Counted from the first letter of the stretch, positions 44,694 to 54,220 are shown. The stretch: DNA of 64,000 nucleotides from Methylocapsa palsarum (GCF_900114285.1 NZ_FOSN01000004.1:1-64000), one strand, 5' to 3'. Notes: generated from the sequence alone by a model not told the origin. Made by a program: numbers and translations.

Positions 44694-44976
44694 GCCAGTC
44701 CAGAAACGCGCTGTTGACGGCGTCAGGGGAAATCCGCGCGATGCAATTGGTGTAGCTGACGGCGGCTTTGACGATGCCTTCCACGGTTTCGGTGAGTTCC
44801 GCCCGGGTCTTGACCAGAAGCACGACTTCCGGCTCCTCCACGATCTCGCCTTCCCACCGATAGGCGCAGGTGATGGGAAACCAGTTGCAGCAGACCGCCG
44901 CCTGGCGCTCCAGAAGCGCCCGCGCGATGGCGCGCGCCTCATCCGCATTGTTCAGCGTGACATAGATCATTTTCAT
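44659..44976 (-). CDS. cutA: Divalent-cation tolerance protein CutA
   Basis: 105 residues from the ATG at 44976, which follows GGGAGCG. Trimeric CutA family signs are [40 protein letters not shown] and [12 protein letters not shown]. Reported to bind Cu2+; its cellular role is not settled. The open frame extends further upstream but without family similarity. It overlaps the lipB end by 35 bases, convergent, and is divergent from the haem monooxygenase gene. Confidence 0.9.
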   Translation of the reverse strand: MKMIYVTLNNADEARAIARALLERQAAVCCNWFPITCAYRWEGEIVEEPEVVLLVKTRAELTETVEGIVKAAVSYTNCIARISPDAVNSAFLDWLNREVPVGPAC

Positions 44977-45038
44977 GAATGCGCTCCCGGTCTCGTCGGC
45001 CCGGCCGCCGCCGGAAACCAAAGCCTCGGCAAAGGCGC

Positions 45039-45060
45039 GGCGAGGCGAGGCGAGGCGAGG
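45039..45060. repeat. GGCGA pentanucleotide tandem repeat
   Basis: Four GGCGA units plus GG in a row, about 70-90 bases upstream of the haem monooxygenase start, in the divergent promoter region with cutA. Such short repeats can change length by slippage. Confidence 0.7.
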
Positions 45061-45127
45061 CAAGCCATTTCCTGTTTCACGGACAGGCGTTAATATAAGC
45101 CGGAAAGCTTCAAGCCCGGAGAACGTC

Positions 45128-45496
45128 ATGTACATCGCCATGAACCGCTTCAAGGTCATCAAGACTGAAAAGGCGGCTTTTGAAAATGTCTGGCTGACGC
45201 GCGAATCCCGCCTCGACGAAGTGCCGGGGTTCATTTCGTTTCATATGCTGAAAGGGCCGGAGCGCGAGGACCATGTGCTTTATTCGTCGCATACGATCTG
45301 GGCGAGCGAGGCGGATTTTCTCGCCTGGACCAGATCCGAACAGTTTCGCGCCGCGCACAAACATGCGGGCGGCCAGAAACCCCTGACGATCGGGCATCCC
45401 GAATTCGAAGGCTTCGAGGTCATCCAGACCCTCGACAATCCGCGCCTCAAGGCGCAGACCCCCTCCCCTGCGGCGCCGAGCCCGGCCGCGGCCTAA
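45128..45496 (+). CDS. Haem-degrading monooxygenase, HmuQ/IsdG-like
   Basis: 122 residues from the ATG at 45128 (GGAGAAC site). This ABM-fold protein has MYIAMNRFKVIKTEKAAFENVW, then PGFISFHMLKGP, EDHVLYSSHTIW, FLAWTRSEQFRAAHKHAGG and HPEFEGFEVIQ, very like rhizobial HmuQ/HmuD enzymes that open haem to release iron. An N-terminal Asn (N6) and a histidine in AHKHA are candidate haem-site residues. No haem-uptake genes are next to it. A proline-rich tail of about 20 residues follows the domain. The stop overlaps that of the convergent hydroxylase gene. Confidence 0.82.
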   Translation: MYIAMNRFKVIKTEKAAFENVWLTRESRLDEVPGFISFHMLKGPEREDHVLYSSHTIWASEADFLAWTRSEQFRAAHKHAGGQKPLTIGHPEFEGFEVIQTLDNPRLKAQTPSPAAPSPAAA

Positions 45497-46266
45497 CCCT
45501 TGCGGCCTCCCGCCAGATCCCAGCGGGTTTCGAAGATCGTGTCGCAGATGCCCGGACTGCCGAAGCCGTCGCTGAAGCTGACATTGCTGCGGCGATGATG
45601 TTCGCCGTGGGCCTTGCTGGTGATCGCGGCGAAAAACCACGCAGTGGCGAGCCCTTTCAGGCCCGGCGCGCGTTCCTTTGGCGCTTTGGCCGCAAAATCA
45701 TACCCGGAATGCTCGTAGAGCCCGCCCAGCGCGCCAAGGCTGGCGACGATCAGATGAAACGCGACATCGGCTCCCGCCCCGACCAGCGCCAGCGGGATGA
45801 GATAAGGCAGAACGATTTCCAGGAAAAAATCCGCCGGGCTCATGTAGCACGCGCTGACGCCTTTGCTTGCGCCCGTGGAATGATGCACGCTATGGCCAAG
45901 CTTGCGGATCAGACCGGCCCTGTGCAGCACAAATCGATGGAAAATATATTGGACAATATCGTGCCCCACCCCCATCAGCGCCATGGCGGCGAGAAAATGA
46001 ACGAGCCCCATATGCGGCGCGCCGGTGAAGGCCAGTCCGAAATATTGAACCGCGCCCATCGACGGCAGCAAAATGAAAAACTGGTTGAACAGGACCCGCG
46101 GCAACAATTCGCGATAGCCGAGCCGGTCGACGTCGCGCACCTTGAAGGCGCGCAGCATTTTGGTCCGGTCCCAATATTCGAACAAAAGCCCCGCGCCATG
46201 ATAGACGAGCATCTGAACCGCGAAGGCGAGGAGAAACAGCGGCGGACTCCACGACGAGCCGCTCAT
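45493..46266 (-). CDS. Fatty acid hydroxylase/sterol desaturase family protein
   Basis: 257 residues from the ATG at 46266; a TTG at 46293 is the other candidate. Several membrane helices and the diiron histidine boxes of the family are visible: HDIVQYIFHR, HSVHHSTGASKG and HGEHHRRSN, plus YEHSGYD. Members hydroxylate or desaturate lipids (sterols, fatty acids, hopanoid-type lipids, carotenoids) at the membrane; the substrate is unknown. TAG of this gene and TAA of the haem monooxygenase share bases. Confidence 0.85.
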   Translation of the reverse strand: MSGSSWSPPLFLLAFAVQMLVYHGAGLLFEYWDRTKMLRAFKVRDVDRLGYRELLPRVLFNQFFILLPSMGAVQYFGLAFTGAPHMGLVHFLAAMALMGVGHDIVQYIFHRFVLHRAGLIRKLGHSVHHSTGASKGVSACYMSPADFFLEIVLPYLIPLALVGAGADVAFHLIVASLGALGGLYEHSGYDFAAKAPKERAPGLKGLATAWFFAAITSKAHGEHHRRSNVSFSDGFGSPGICDTIFETRWDLAGGRKG

Positions 46267-46427
46267 ATCAAGACCAGAACCCACGTCGCGCAACCCTTTC
46301 GGCGTTCAAGCATCACTTAGTCCTCAGCCCCGGCTTACCGCAAAATTAACCTCAGGACAAAGAGCGGGTTGCGGTTTTTCACAGCCGCCTGCAAGCTTCC
46401 ATTCATTCGAACACAAGGTAAAAACCG

Positions 46428-47126
46428 ATGAGCGGCTCTTCGCCCGAGAAGCAAATCATCGCCCGCGAGACCGCCAGGATGCTGATCGAGGTGGAGGCGG
46501 TGCTGTTCAACGCAAAAACGCCGTTCATCTTCACGTCCGGCTGGGCGAGCCCGGTCTATACCGACATGCGCAAGATCATTTCCTATCCGCGACTGCGCAA
46601 TCGGCTCATTGATTTCGCCGTGACGACGATCGAGCGCGAAATCGGCTACGAGAGCCTCGAAGTCATCGCCGGCGGCGAAACGGCGGGCATTCCTTTTGCG
46701 GCGTGGCTCGCCGACCGGCTGATGCTGCCGATGCAATATGTACGGAAAAAACCCAAAGGCTTTGGCCGCAACGCCCGGATCGAGGGCGACATTCATGTGG
46801 GCGGCCGCGCCCTCCTCGTCGAGGATCTCGCCACCGACGGGCGCAGCAAGGCGAGTTTCTGCAATGCGCTGCGCGAGTCGGGCCAGGCCTGCGACCACGC
46901 CTTCGTGTTCTTTTTTTATGATATATTTTCCGACACTCCGGCCCTCATGGCCGAGCTTGGGCTGACGCTGCATTCCCTTGCGACCTGGCGCGACGTGATC
47001 GCGGTCGCGCGCGAGAACCGCTATTTCGACGCCGCGGTCCTCGATGAGGTGGACGCGTTCTTGAGCCGTCCGGCGGAATGGTCGGCGGCGCACGGAGGCG
47101 TCAAGGAATTCAAGCCGGCGGGGTAA
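46428..47126 (+). CDS. pyrE: Orotate phosphoribosyltransferase
   Basis: A 232-residue type I phosphoribosyltransferase. It converts orotate and PRPP to orotidine 5'-phosphate in pyrimidine synthesis. Motifs are [46 protein letters not shown] (flexible loop) and the PRPP loop [23 protein letters not shown] precedes the ATG. No other pyr gene is in the window. Confidence 0.93.
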   Translation: MSGSSPEKQIIARETARMLIEVEAVLFNAKTPFIFTSGWASPVYTDMRKIISYPRLRNRLIDFAVTTIEREIGYESLEVIAGGETAGIPFAAWLADRLMLPMQYVRKKPKGFGRNARIEGDIHVGGRALLVEDLATDGRSKASFCNALRESGQACDHAFVFFFYDIFSDTPALMAELGLTLHSLATWRDVIAVARENRYFDAAVLDEVDAFLSRPAEWSAAHGGVKEFKPAG

Positions 47127-47130
47127 AGTC

Positions 47131-48294
47131 CTATCGCGCCGTCAGGATTTTCCGCCACGGCACGCCGCTTAGAAACATCAGGCCTTTGGTGATCGGGGCG
47201 CCCAGCACGGGGGCGATGGTCTTGAACCGGGCGAGAAGCTGATTGGCGACGCGGGAGCGCCGCGACCATTTTGGCGCCGCCGTGTTGGCTGGGTCGGAAC
47301 AGTCGATGCGGCGCAAAAGCCGCGCGTAATCGAATGGCGTCCAGCCCCGGTCGACGAAATAATCCGCGTGGTCAATCAAATGATCGACCAGGATGGCCTT
47401 GGCCTCGTCGTTGCTGTCGCCCTCGCAGCCCGGCTGGTAGCAGAGGACATGGTCGAGCTGCGGCCGTTTGGAGAAAATATTGCCGCCGTGGATGCGGTAC
47501 ACCGCGACCGGCTCGTCGATCAGGACGCTGCCGCTGACCGCGTTGATTCCGAGGCAGAAATAGAGATCCGTCCCGGTGCGCAAATTGCGCAACGCCGGAT
47601 TGCCGGCGAAAAGACCCAGCGCGTCGCGGCGAAAGCAATTTCCTGAGGTTGGCGACCAGACCCATTGATTGGTGGTCCAGTTCACGAACCGGATCCTGTC
47701 CAGCAACGAGGCGTCGACATGATACGGCGGCCATGATTCGCCGAAGGAATGCCTGTAGGCGCGCGTCGCCCCGGCTTTTTTGCCAAGGTCGCCGTTGAAG
47801 AACTGATTGAACGCATGCTCGGTCCCGAGCACCACCTGATCCTCCGAGGCCTGGAGCATGTCGCCGGAGGAAAAGCCGACATGAACCCGCAGCGACAGAT
47901 GGACGAACATATGCGTCTCGACGCAACGGGGAAGCAGCGTGTCGTCGGCGTCGACGAAGATGACGTAAGGTCCGCTCGTCGCCGCGAGGCCGTCGAGCGC
48001 CGCCGGGGTCTGACCGCCGTTCGCCTCACGCCGGACAACTTTCAATTGCGGGTGGCGCGCCTGAAGCGCGAGCAGAATTGTGGCGCTGTCGTCGGTCGAG
48101 GCGTTGTCGACGACGACGCATTCGACGTTGGGATAGGTCTGGCTGTAGATTGAGCCGACGGCGTCGTTCAGAAAGCGCCCGTAATTGTAATTGACGACGA
48201 TGACGCTGACGACCGGGAGCTTGAACGCATGCGCCGCGCCGGCCTGCTCGCCAGCGACGCCCGTCGTGGACCGCCATTCATTCATTGTCCGCAT
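47131..48294 (-). CDS. Glycosyltransferase family 2 (second copy)
   Basis: A 387-residue GT-A enzyme with VSVIVVNYNYGRFLNDAVGS, VECVVVDNASTDDS, REANGGQTPAALDG and the metal site VIFVDADDTLLPRC. The C-terminal part (about 230-387) is long and specific to its subgroup. Acceptor and donor are unknown. Its end is 5 bases from the convergent pyrE end. It is distant from the main polysaccharide locus and not in an operon with it. Confidence 0.83.
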   Translation of the reverse strand: MRTMNEWRSTTGVAGEQAGAAHAFKLPVVSVIVVNYNYGRFLNDAVGSIYSQTYPNVECVVVDNASTDDSATILLALQARHPQLKVVRREANGGQTPAALDGLAATSGPYVIFVDADDTLLPRCVETHMFVHLSLRVHVGFSSGDMLQASEDQVVLGTEHAFNQFFNGDLGKKAGATRAYRHSFGESWPPYHVDASLLDRIRFVNWTTNQWVWSPTSGNCFRRDALGLFAGNPALRNLRTGTDLYFCLGINAVSGSVLIDEPVAVYRIHGGNIFSKRPQLDHVLCYQPGCEGDSNDEAKAILVDHLIDHADYFVDRGWTPFDYARLLRRIDCSDPANTAAPKWSRRSRVANQLLARFKTIAPVLGAPITKGLMFLSGVPWRKILTAR

Positions 48295-48377
48295 CCCATA
48301 TGGCCGCGATCCTGATCGGCGGGCCGCGCCCGCTGGCTAGCACAGACGCCCCTGACCGCAAAAAGCAAGAGCGCGTG

Positions 48378-49355
48378 TCAATAACCTCGCGCGGGGTCGA
48401 CGATATCCTCGACCGGTTCGCCGCGGACGTAATGATCAAGGTTCGTCAGAATTTTGGCGGCGAGGCGGTCGGTCGCCCTGAGGTCTCCCCAGGAAATATG
48501 CGGCGTCAGCCGGATCTTCGGATGAGAATAGAACGGATGGCCCTCGGGCGCCGGCTCGGGATCGGTCACGTCGAGGCTCGCCCCCGCGATGCGGCCCTCG
48601 TCGAGCGCCGCCAGCAAGGCGTCCTGATCGATGAGCGCGCCGCGCGCGACATTGACGACATGCAGCCCCGGCTTCGCGTGGGCCAGCGCCGGGGCGTCGA
48701 GGATTTTCCGCGTGCGCGGCGTCAGCGGCAGGACGAGAACCAGATGATCCGCCACACCCACGAGTGAGGCGAGATCGCCCGCCCCTTCGACGCCTTCGTC
48801 GAGCGGGCGCGGTTCGCGCGTCAGGGCGACGATTCGCATCCCGAACGGGCGCGCGCGATCCGCGATCGCCCGACCAAGCGCGCCGTAGCCGGCGAGACCA
48901 AGGCATTTGCCGTGGAGGCTGCCGAGCGGGCGCATCTTCCATTGCGACCTGTCGCGCACGCGGATCGCCTCGAAATCCTTCTCGAAGGCGAGAATCGTCG
49001 CCAGCACGAATTCGGCGATGGGAATCGCCGCGACGCCACGCGCGCAGGAAGCGATGCGCCCCTCGAACAGCCAGGGCGGGAACGGATCGACGCCCGCCGA
49101 CATGATCTGGATCATCCGAAGCCCGAACGGCCAGCCGGGCGGCGGCGAGTCGGGCGCGCCCCGGAAGGCGGAAACCTGCGTGATCAGCACATCGGCCTGC
49201 GGAGGAACCTCCCACCCCAGCGCGCCCTTGGGATGTTCGATGATCTGCGGGCGCGACCAGTGCGCGGCGAGAAGTTCGCCGATCTTCGCGCCGCCCTGGT
49301 TGACGATGAGGGGAGAGCGGACCGTCTTTTGAGGCTCGGAGGGAATGTCGTTCAT
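48378..49355 (-). CDS. D-isomer-specific 2-hydroxyacid dehydrogenase
   Basis: 325 residues from the ATG at 49355. The Rossmann motif is CLGLAGYGALGRAIADRA; the catalytic Arg is in VVNVARGALIDQ, Glu in DVTDPEPAPEGHP and His in RLTPHISWGD. It reduces or oxidises small 2-hydroxy/2-keto acids with NAD(P)(H). The subgroup resembles glyoxylate/hydroxypyruvate reductases, but the substrate cannot be fixed from sequence. It is divergent from nothing; 84 bases follow to the GT2 start on the same strand. Confidence 0.87.
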   Translation of the reverse strand: MNDIPSEPQKTVRSPLIVNQGGAKIGELLAAHWSRPQIIEHPKGALGWEVPPQADVLITQVSAFRGAPDSPPPGWPFGLRMIQIMSAGVDPFPPWLFEGRIASCARGVAAIPIAEFVLATILAFEKDFEAIRVRDRSQWKMRPLGSLHGKCLGLAGYGALGRAIADRARPFGMRIVALTREPRPLDEGVEGAGDLASLVGVADHLVLVLPLTPRTRKILDAPALAHAKPGLHVVNVARGALIDQDALLAALDEGRIAGASLDVTDPEPAPEGHPFYSHPKIRLTPHISWGDLRATDRLAAKILTNLDHYVRGEPVEDIVDPARGY

Positions 49356-50109
49356 TTGACCGCTTCTATCATTCCGGCGAGTGCTGGATTTGGCGAATAG
49401 CGCAAATCCGTCCGCCGCGCCATGCGTCAGCTGTAAAAGCATGGAAAGAGCGGGCAGCGTCTCAGTTTGAATTTCCGCACTGGGTGGATTTCAGTCAGTC
49501 CGTTCCCGAGCGGGCATTTTGGAAAGCGGCCTTTCTGTCTATTGCGTGGTTGGGCGGATAGCCGCCTGTCAAAGAAATCTATTGAACGGCAAGGTTGGGC
49601 CATAAGCGGACCTAATGCACCTGTGCGTAATTCAAGAAAAACGCTCAGCGTTTAAGCGATTGTCTTGATTTCCGTTTTGGTGGAAATAGCCATCCTAAAA
49701 CGCTAAGTTTTCTCAGCCGCATGACGGGTTTCAGACTGGGGCTTATGCGACTGGTGCGCCGTCCAAACGCACAAGCGCCATGCTCCATGCGCACGTGGCG
49801 CGAAAGGAAAACGCAGGGCGCGGCGGCGGGCCGCGCGAAGGTCAGCGGTTCGAAACGCCTTGGCAATCCGCGAACGGGGGCGCGTCGAGCGAAGCCATTG
49901 TGGCGACGCCAGCCGTAAAAGCGAGCGCGAGCGTTCGGCTCTTCACAAATGCGCATACATGGAAGCTGCTTTCGCCTGGATCGCTCGCCGTAATTGCACA
50001 CCATCGCATATTTCGCCCCACCCGTATCTGCATCTCGCTCGGCGGGTCCAGTTGACCGATCGCCGTCGGAGTTTGTGGGTGAAGTTCGATGATTGCCAAC
50101 CCTGGAACC
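49356..50109. other. Intergenic, no gene recognised
   Basis: About 750 bases. Short frames on both strands lack family similarity. A small perfect hairpin (AAACGCT-C-AGCGTTT) lies at 49639-49653. I see no RNA gene or mobile element. Confidence 0.4.
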
Positions 50110-51690
50110 TCACGGACTTGCGCCCAAGCGCTTCAAGGCGTCCTTTATTTCTTGCCGATCTGGCCCCTTTGCCAGCGCGCGTCGGAAGTCAGCGATGGCT
50201 TCATCCTTGCGGCCGAGCGCTTCCAAGATGCGACCGCGCGTATCGAGCGCGGCGGGGTCGTCTGGGCCCAACTCGAGTGACGTCTGGACATCCCGCAGTC
50301 CTTGCGCCGTCTTACCCGCCTCAAAGTAGGCCATAGCGCGGTTGTTGTAGGAGGGAGCATTTTTCGGATCGAGCTCAATCGCCTTGTTCAAATCGGCCAT
50401 GGCGCGGTCGAGTTCGCCCTTGTTTCCGTAGGCGTTGCCGCGGCCGTTGTACGCAGCTGCCAGTTTCGGATCGAACTCGATCGCCTTGTTGTAGTCGGCG
50501 ATCGCGCGGTCTTGATCGCCCTTGTTCGCATAAGCGTTGCCGCGGTTGTTATAAGCGAAGGCGAATTTCGGAACGAGCTCTATCGCCTTCTCGAAATCGG
50601 CGATCGCACGGTCGTGATCGCCCTTGTTCCTATAAGCGTTGCCGCGGTTGTTGTAGGCGAGGGCATTTTTCGGATCGAGCTCGATCGCTTTGTCGTAGTC
50701 GGTGATCGCGCGGTCTTGATCGCCGGTGCTCTGGTATGCAAAACCGCGGCCAGCATAGGCCGCGGCGTATCTCGGATTGAGCTCGATCGCTTTGTCGAAA
50801 TTGGCGATCGCGCGGTCTTGATCGCCCTTGTTCCTATAAGCGTTGCCGCGGTTGTTGTAGGCGAGGGCATTTTTCGGATCGAGCTCGATCGCTTTGTCGT
50901 AGTCGGCGACGGCGCGATCGTGATCGCCATTGTTTCCGTAAGCGATGCCTCGGTTGTAATAAGCGTCAGCGTATTTCGGAACGAGCTCGATCGCCTTGTT
51001 GTAGTCGGCGATGGCGCGGTCGTGATCGCCGTTGTTCGTATTAGCGTTGCCACGGTTGTTGTAGGCGAGAGCATTTCTCGGATCGAGCTCGATCGCTTCG
51101 TCGTAGTCGGCGATGGCGCGGTCGTGATCGCCCTTGCTAGCATAAGCTAAACCTCGGTCGTTATAGGCGGGGGCCAATTTCGGATTGAGCTCGATTGCCT
51201 TGTCGAAATCGGCGATCGCGTGGTCGAGATCGGCCTTCCTCCTGAATGCCTCACCGCGGTTGCTGTAAGCTAAGGCGTATTTTGGAGCGAGCTCGATCGC
51301 CTTGTCGAAATCGGCGACGGCGCGGTCCAGATCGCCCTTTGTCCCGTAGACGACGCCGCGGTAGTAATAGGCGACAGCATATTTCGGATCGAACTCGATC
51401 GCCTTGTCGAAATCGGCGATGGCACGGTCGAGATCGCCCTTCTTCCCATAGGCGATGCCGCGATCGGTATAGGCGGAGGCGTTCCCCTCGACCTGCGCCT
51501 GCTGAGCCTGCGCGAGCGAATTCGCGACAAGGATACCCGCACTTAAGAGTGCAGCGCCACGAATCGCGCCGGACGTCATGTAGGTAATATTACCCTTATA
51601 GGCTTGTGCAGCATTTGCCGTCGACGCGCCACAACCACCGAGCTGCAGTCCGATAACGACAACGATTACACCCCGCTTCAGGAGTGACAT
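50110..51690 (-). CDS. TPR-repeat lipoprotein with 13 tandem repeats
   Basis: A 526-residue protein with a lipoprotein signal (VVVIGLQLGGC, lipobox cysteine near residue 20) and then 13 consecutive 34-residue tetratricopeptide repeats from about residue 74 to the end. Repeats 4-11 are nearly identical (AYNNRGNAYRNKGDHDRAIA type) also at DNA level, indicating recent duplication; the last two are more diverged. TPR superhelices bind proteins; as a lipoprotein it probably acts at a membrane facing the periplasm. Repeat number may vary between strains by recombination. No partner gene is obvious. Confidence 0.85.
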   Translation of the reverse strand: MSLLKRGVIVVVIGLQLGGCGASTANAAQAYKGNITYMTSGAIRGAALLSAGILVANSLAQAQQAQVEGNASAYTDRGIAYGKKGDLDRAIADFDKAIEFDPKYAVAYYYRGVVYGTKGDLDRAVADFDKAIELAPKYALAYSNRGEAFRRKADLDHAIADFDKAIELNPKLAPAYNDRGLAYASKGDHDRAIADYDEAIELDPRNALAYNNRGNANTNNGDHDRAIADYNKAIELVPKYADAYYNRGIAYGNNGDHDRAVADYDKAIELDPKNALAYNNRGNAYRNKGDQDRAIANFDKAIELNPRYAAAYAGRGFAYQSTGDQDRAITDYDKAIELDPKNALAYNNRGNAYRNKGDHDRAIADFEKAIELVPKFAFAYNNRGNAYANKGDQDRAIADYNKAIEFDPKLAAAYNGRGNAYGNKGELDRAMADLNKAIELDPKNAPSYNNRAMAYFEAGKTAQGLRDVQTSLELGPDDPAALDTRGRILEALGRKDEAIADFRRALAKGPDRQEIKDALKRLGASP

Positions 51691-52123
51691 CGCTATTTTC
51701 TCCGAAATCTCAATGAACCGACATCCCTCATATAGGGTTTGCTCCGACCCTAATCCATTCCGAATTGAATCCGAGCAAAGCTAAGCCGTTGCCCCTGTTG
51801 AAGACTGCTCGCTCTTCGTGGGTCCGCACTCCTTACGCAATTCCGCTTGTGGATATTTCAAAAATTTGCTCTGGCAAGTTGCCTCAATTATATCAGGCGC
51901 TTACAGCGTGCAGAGATGAGGAGCGAATGTCCGCTCAACGCCGTTCGGAGATCGTCAAGCCAGGCAATGTCAATGTCCGCAATGTTTCACGAAGGGACAA
52001 TGGCACGTTTTTCGCGGTTGGCGGGATTGGGCGCTCTGCAGTCGGTTCCCCAACTTCTAAACGACTGCTTCTGAGAATCGGAACCAAGCCTTGGATCGAC
52101 GAGGCCGGGTCGAGTGCTGAAAT
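51691..52123. other. Intergenic
   Basis: About 430 bases between the TPR gene start and the end of the oxygenase gene. A plus-strand frame of 130 codons (51765-52157) has no family similarity and runs into the neighbouring gene; I do not call it. Confidence 0.4.
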
Positions 52124-53167
52124 TCAAACTGAGCCACTGCCCTCTCCGGCGATCTGACCTTGCAATTTATCCGCATGGCCAGAGGCGTAATATCGCGCCG
52201 CCACATCGGGGTGCGAGCGCAGCCGCCCTTTCAGATAATTCTCCCCGGCGTGACGAAGCAGTGGATTGGCGGGATCGCTCGCCGGTCCATGCGCCTGCGC
52301 CGCAAGCTCTAGCGGCAAATCGAGCAAGGGCGTGCGGGCGTCGAGCCGAGCGCCCAGAAAAAACGCGATGGAGAAACGCTCGCGCCCCGGCGGCGGCGCG
52401 ACGACCCGATGCATGGTCGCGCGCAGATAGCCGTTCGAGGCGAGTTCCAGAAGTTCGCCGATGTTGACCACGAACGTTCCCGCGCGCGGCGGCGCCTTGA
52501 TCCAGCGGCCCTCCTCGACCTCGACTTCGAGCCCGTCCTGATCGTCCTGGAGCAGGAGGGTCAAAAGCTCGCTGTCCTTGTGAGCGCCGACGCCCTGATC
52601 CCCGCTCGCGCCGTCGCCGCCGGGGTAGCGGATGATCTTGACGTGCTGGTTCGGCGCGCCCGCGTAAATCGGGGCGAAGGCCTCGCGGTCCTGCCCCAGC
52701 GCCTCGGCGAACGCCCGTAGCAGCCTGATCGAAACCTCCGTGAGCGCGCCTCGCCAGCCGAGCAGCGCCGCGCGCAGCTCGGGCAAGGAGTCCGGCCATT
52801 GATTGGGGCCTTGCAGGCGCAGCCAGGCCGGGTCGCCGGAGCGCCAGACCGCCTCGCGCTCGGCGCCGATGTCGAATTGCTCGCGCCAGTCTGGCTTGCC
52901 GCGCGTCAGTTCCGCGCCGGGACGGCTGTAGCCGCGAAAGTGCGGCGAACGAATCATCTCGACCGCCAGCTTTTCCGCCTCCGGAAGCGCGAAAAACCGG
53001 CGCGCCTCCGCAAAGAGGGTTTGGCATACCTGCGCGCCGAGACCATGCCCGGAAAGATAGAAGAACCCGGCCTCGCGCGCGGCGGAGCGCAGATCCGCCA
53101 GAAAAGCCTCCCTGTCCCGCGGGCTGCCCCCGAGGCGGGAGAGATCCAGCAGCGGCAGCGAGTTCAT
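52124..53167 (-). CDS. 2-oxoglutarate/Fe(II) oxygenase, isopenicillin N synthase family
   Basis: A 347-residue enzyme with the DIOX_N domain (PLLDLSRL and REAGFFYLSGHG) and the Fe(II)-2OG core: GVGAHKDSELLTLL holds the first His and Asp, ATMHRVVAPP the second His and RFSIAFF the Arg-x-Ser that binds 2-oxoglutarate. Members include ethylene-forming and gibberellin-type oxygenases and many unassigned bacterial hydroxylases; substrate unknown here. The start is 12 bases after the stop of the YcgN-like gene, so the two probably form an operon. Confidence 0.87.
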   Translation of the reverse strand: MNSLPLLDLSRLGGSPRDREAFLADLRSAAREAGFFYLSGHGLGAQVCQTLFAEARRFFALPEAEKLAVEMIRSPHFRGYSRPGAELTRGKPDWREQFDIGAEREAVWRSGDPAWLRLQGPNQWPDSLPELRAALLGWRGALTEVSIRLLRAFAEALGQDREAFAPIYAGAPNQHVKIIRYPGGDGASGDQGVGAHKDSELLTLLLQDDQDGLEVEVEEGRWIKAPPRAGTFVVNIGELLELASNGYLRATMHRVVAPPPGRERFSIAFFLGARLDARTPLLDLPLELAAQAHGPASDPANPLLRHAGENYLKGRLRSHPDVAARYYASGHADKLQGQIAGEGSGSV

Positions 53168-53179
53168 GGCGTCAACGCC

Positions 53180-53896
53180 TCACAATTCGTCGGACGCATC
53201 GGCCGCCGCGGCGGGCTTCGGCTTGCGCGGCCTCGGCATTTGCCGGGGCCATTTGACGATATGATCGGGATAATCCGCCAGCCGGACCTGCTTTTCCAGC
53301 GCCCGGACCCGGCCGCGCGCCGAAACTCCCGCCTCATGCACGGTCTGTGGCGACCCGGAGACCAGCGGGTGCCACCAGGCGAGATCGCGCCCCTCCGCGA
53401 CGAGGCGATAGGCGCAGGACGGCGGCAGCCAGGCCAGGGCGCGAACCTTCGCCGGAGTCAGGCCGATGCAATCGCGCACCCGGCGCCGCCGGTTCGCATA
53501 ATCGGAACAGGCGCAGGTTCCGGCTGAAAAAAGCGTGCAGGCGATATCCGTGAAATAGATTTCCCCGGTGTCCTCGTCTTCGAGCTTGATCAGGCAGCAG
53601 CGCCCGCAGCCGTCGCAAAGGCTCTCCCATTGAGACGGGGTCAATTCCTCAAGGCTCCGCGTCTTCCAGAACATCGCGTCCGTCTCGGGCTTGATCTTGG
53701 ACTTGGTCTTGATCTTGGGCTTGGCCTGAGGCGCGGATTTGGTCTTGGCTTCAGGCTTGGCCTTGGCTTCAGGCTTGGGCTTGGCTTCAGGTTCGGGCTT
53801 GGCTTCAGGTTCGGGCGCAGATTTCTGGCGGCGCCGGACGGGAGTAGCGTTTTCGCCATTTGGCGCGGGTCGATGCAATTTCGCTGGCGCTGACAT
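53180..53896 (-). CDS. YcgN/UPF0260-type cysteine-cluster protein with KPEAK repeat extension
   Basis: 238 residues from the ATG at 53896; an upstream start would add 20. Residues about 80-235 are the YcgN family: [20 protein letters not shown], the metal-binding CDGCGRCC, then [21 protein letters not shown] and [11 protein letters not shown]. The family is thought to bind a metal; function unknown. The N-terminal 75 residues are a low-complexity Lys/Pro/Glu/Ala repeat ([17 protein letters not shown]) unlike the usual 150-residue family members. The repeat is visible in the DNA as tandem 18-24 base units. Confidence 0.82.
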   Translation of the reverse strand: MSAPAKLHRPAPNGENATPVRRRQKSAPEPEAKPEPEAKPKPEAKAKPEAKTKSAPQAKPKIKTKSKIKPETDAMFWKTRSLEELTPSQWESLCDGCGRCCLIKLEDEDTGEIYFTDIACTLFSAGTCACSDYANRRRRVRDCIGLTPAKVRALAWLPPSCAYRLVAEGRDLAWWHPLVSGSPQTVHEAGVSARGRVRALEKQVRLADYPDHIVKWPRQMPRPRKPKPAAAADASDEL

Positions 53897-54105
53897 TATT
53901 TTGCGGGACAAAAGGGAACAGGAGTTTGACTTGCGCGCCGCCGCGGCTTTCGTCAAGGGCGTCGGCCCTTTCGCGGGGCGTTCCAGAGCGCTGGTTCAGT
54001 TTGCCTTGGGAAGACGGCCGCGCGTCATAGTTTTGGGCGATTATCGCCCTACGGATTTTCCGCTGGCGGCTTGAAGGAGAATTTCGCGAGCCCCGGCGGC
54101 TGAAC

Positions 54106-54220
54106 TGAGCGCTTTCCGATCGCATGAAGTCATGCGATCGATCAGAAATCGCTCCAGAGTCAAAAGCTTGAGCATAGTCTTGTCGATTGGATTGATTCAA
54201 TCCAATCGGAATATGCTCTA
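54106..54220. repeat. 115-bp dispersed palindromic repeat, full copy 2
   Basis: Same length and order as copy 1 at 42441-42555, with a few substitutions (for example GAGCATAGTC in place of GAGCATATTC, which weakens the second stem). It lies just upstream of the PBP1A gene. Confidence 0.8.

Noticed and set aside
50300-51500. CRISPR-like regular DNA repeats
   Set aside because: The period is about 102 bases, in frame with 34-residue TPR units of a coding gene; there are no short repeats with unique spacers and no cas genes.
51765-52157. 130-codon plus-strand frame
   Set aside because: Unrecognised, runs into the opposite oxygenase gene and has no convincing start context.
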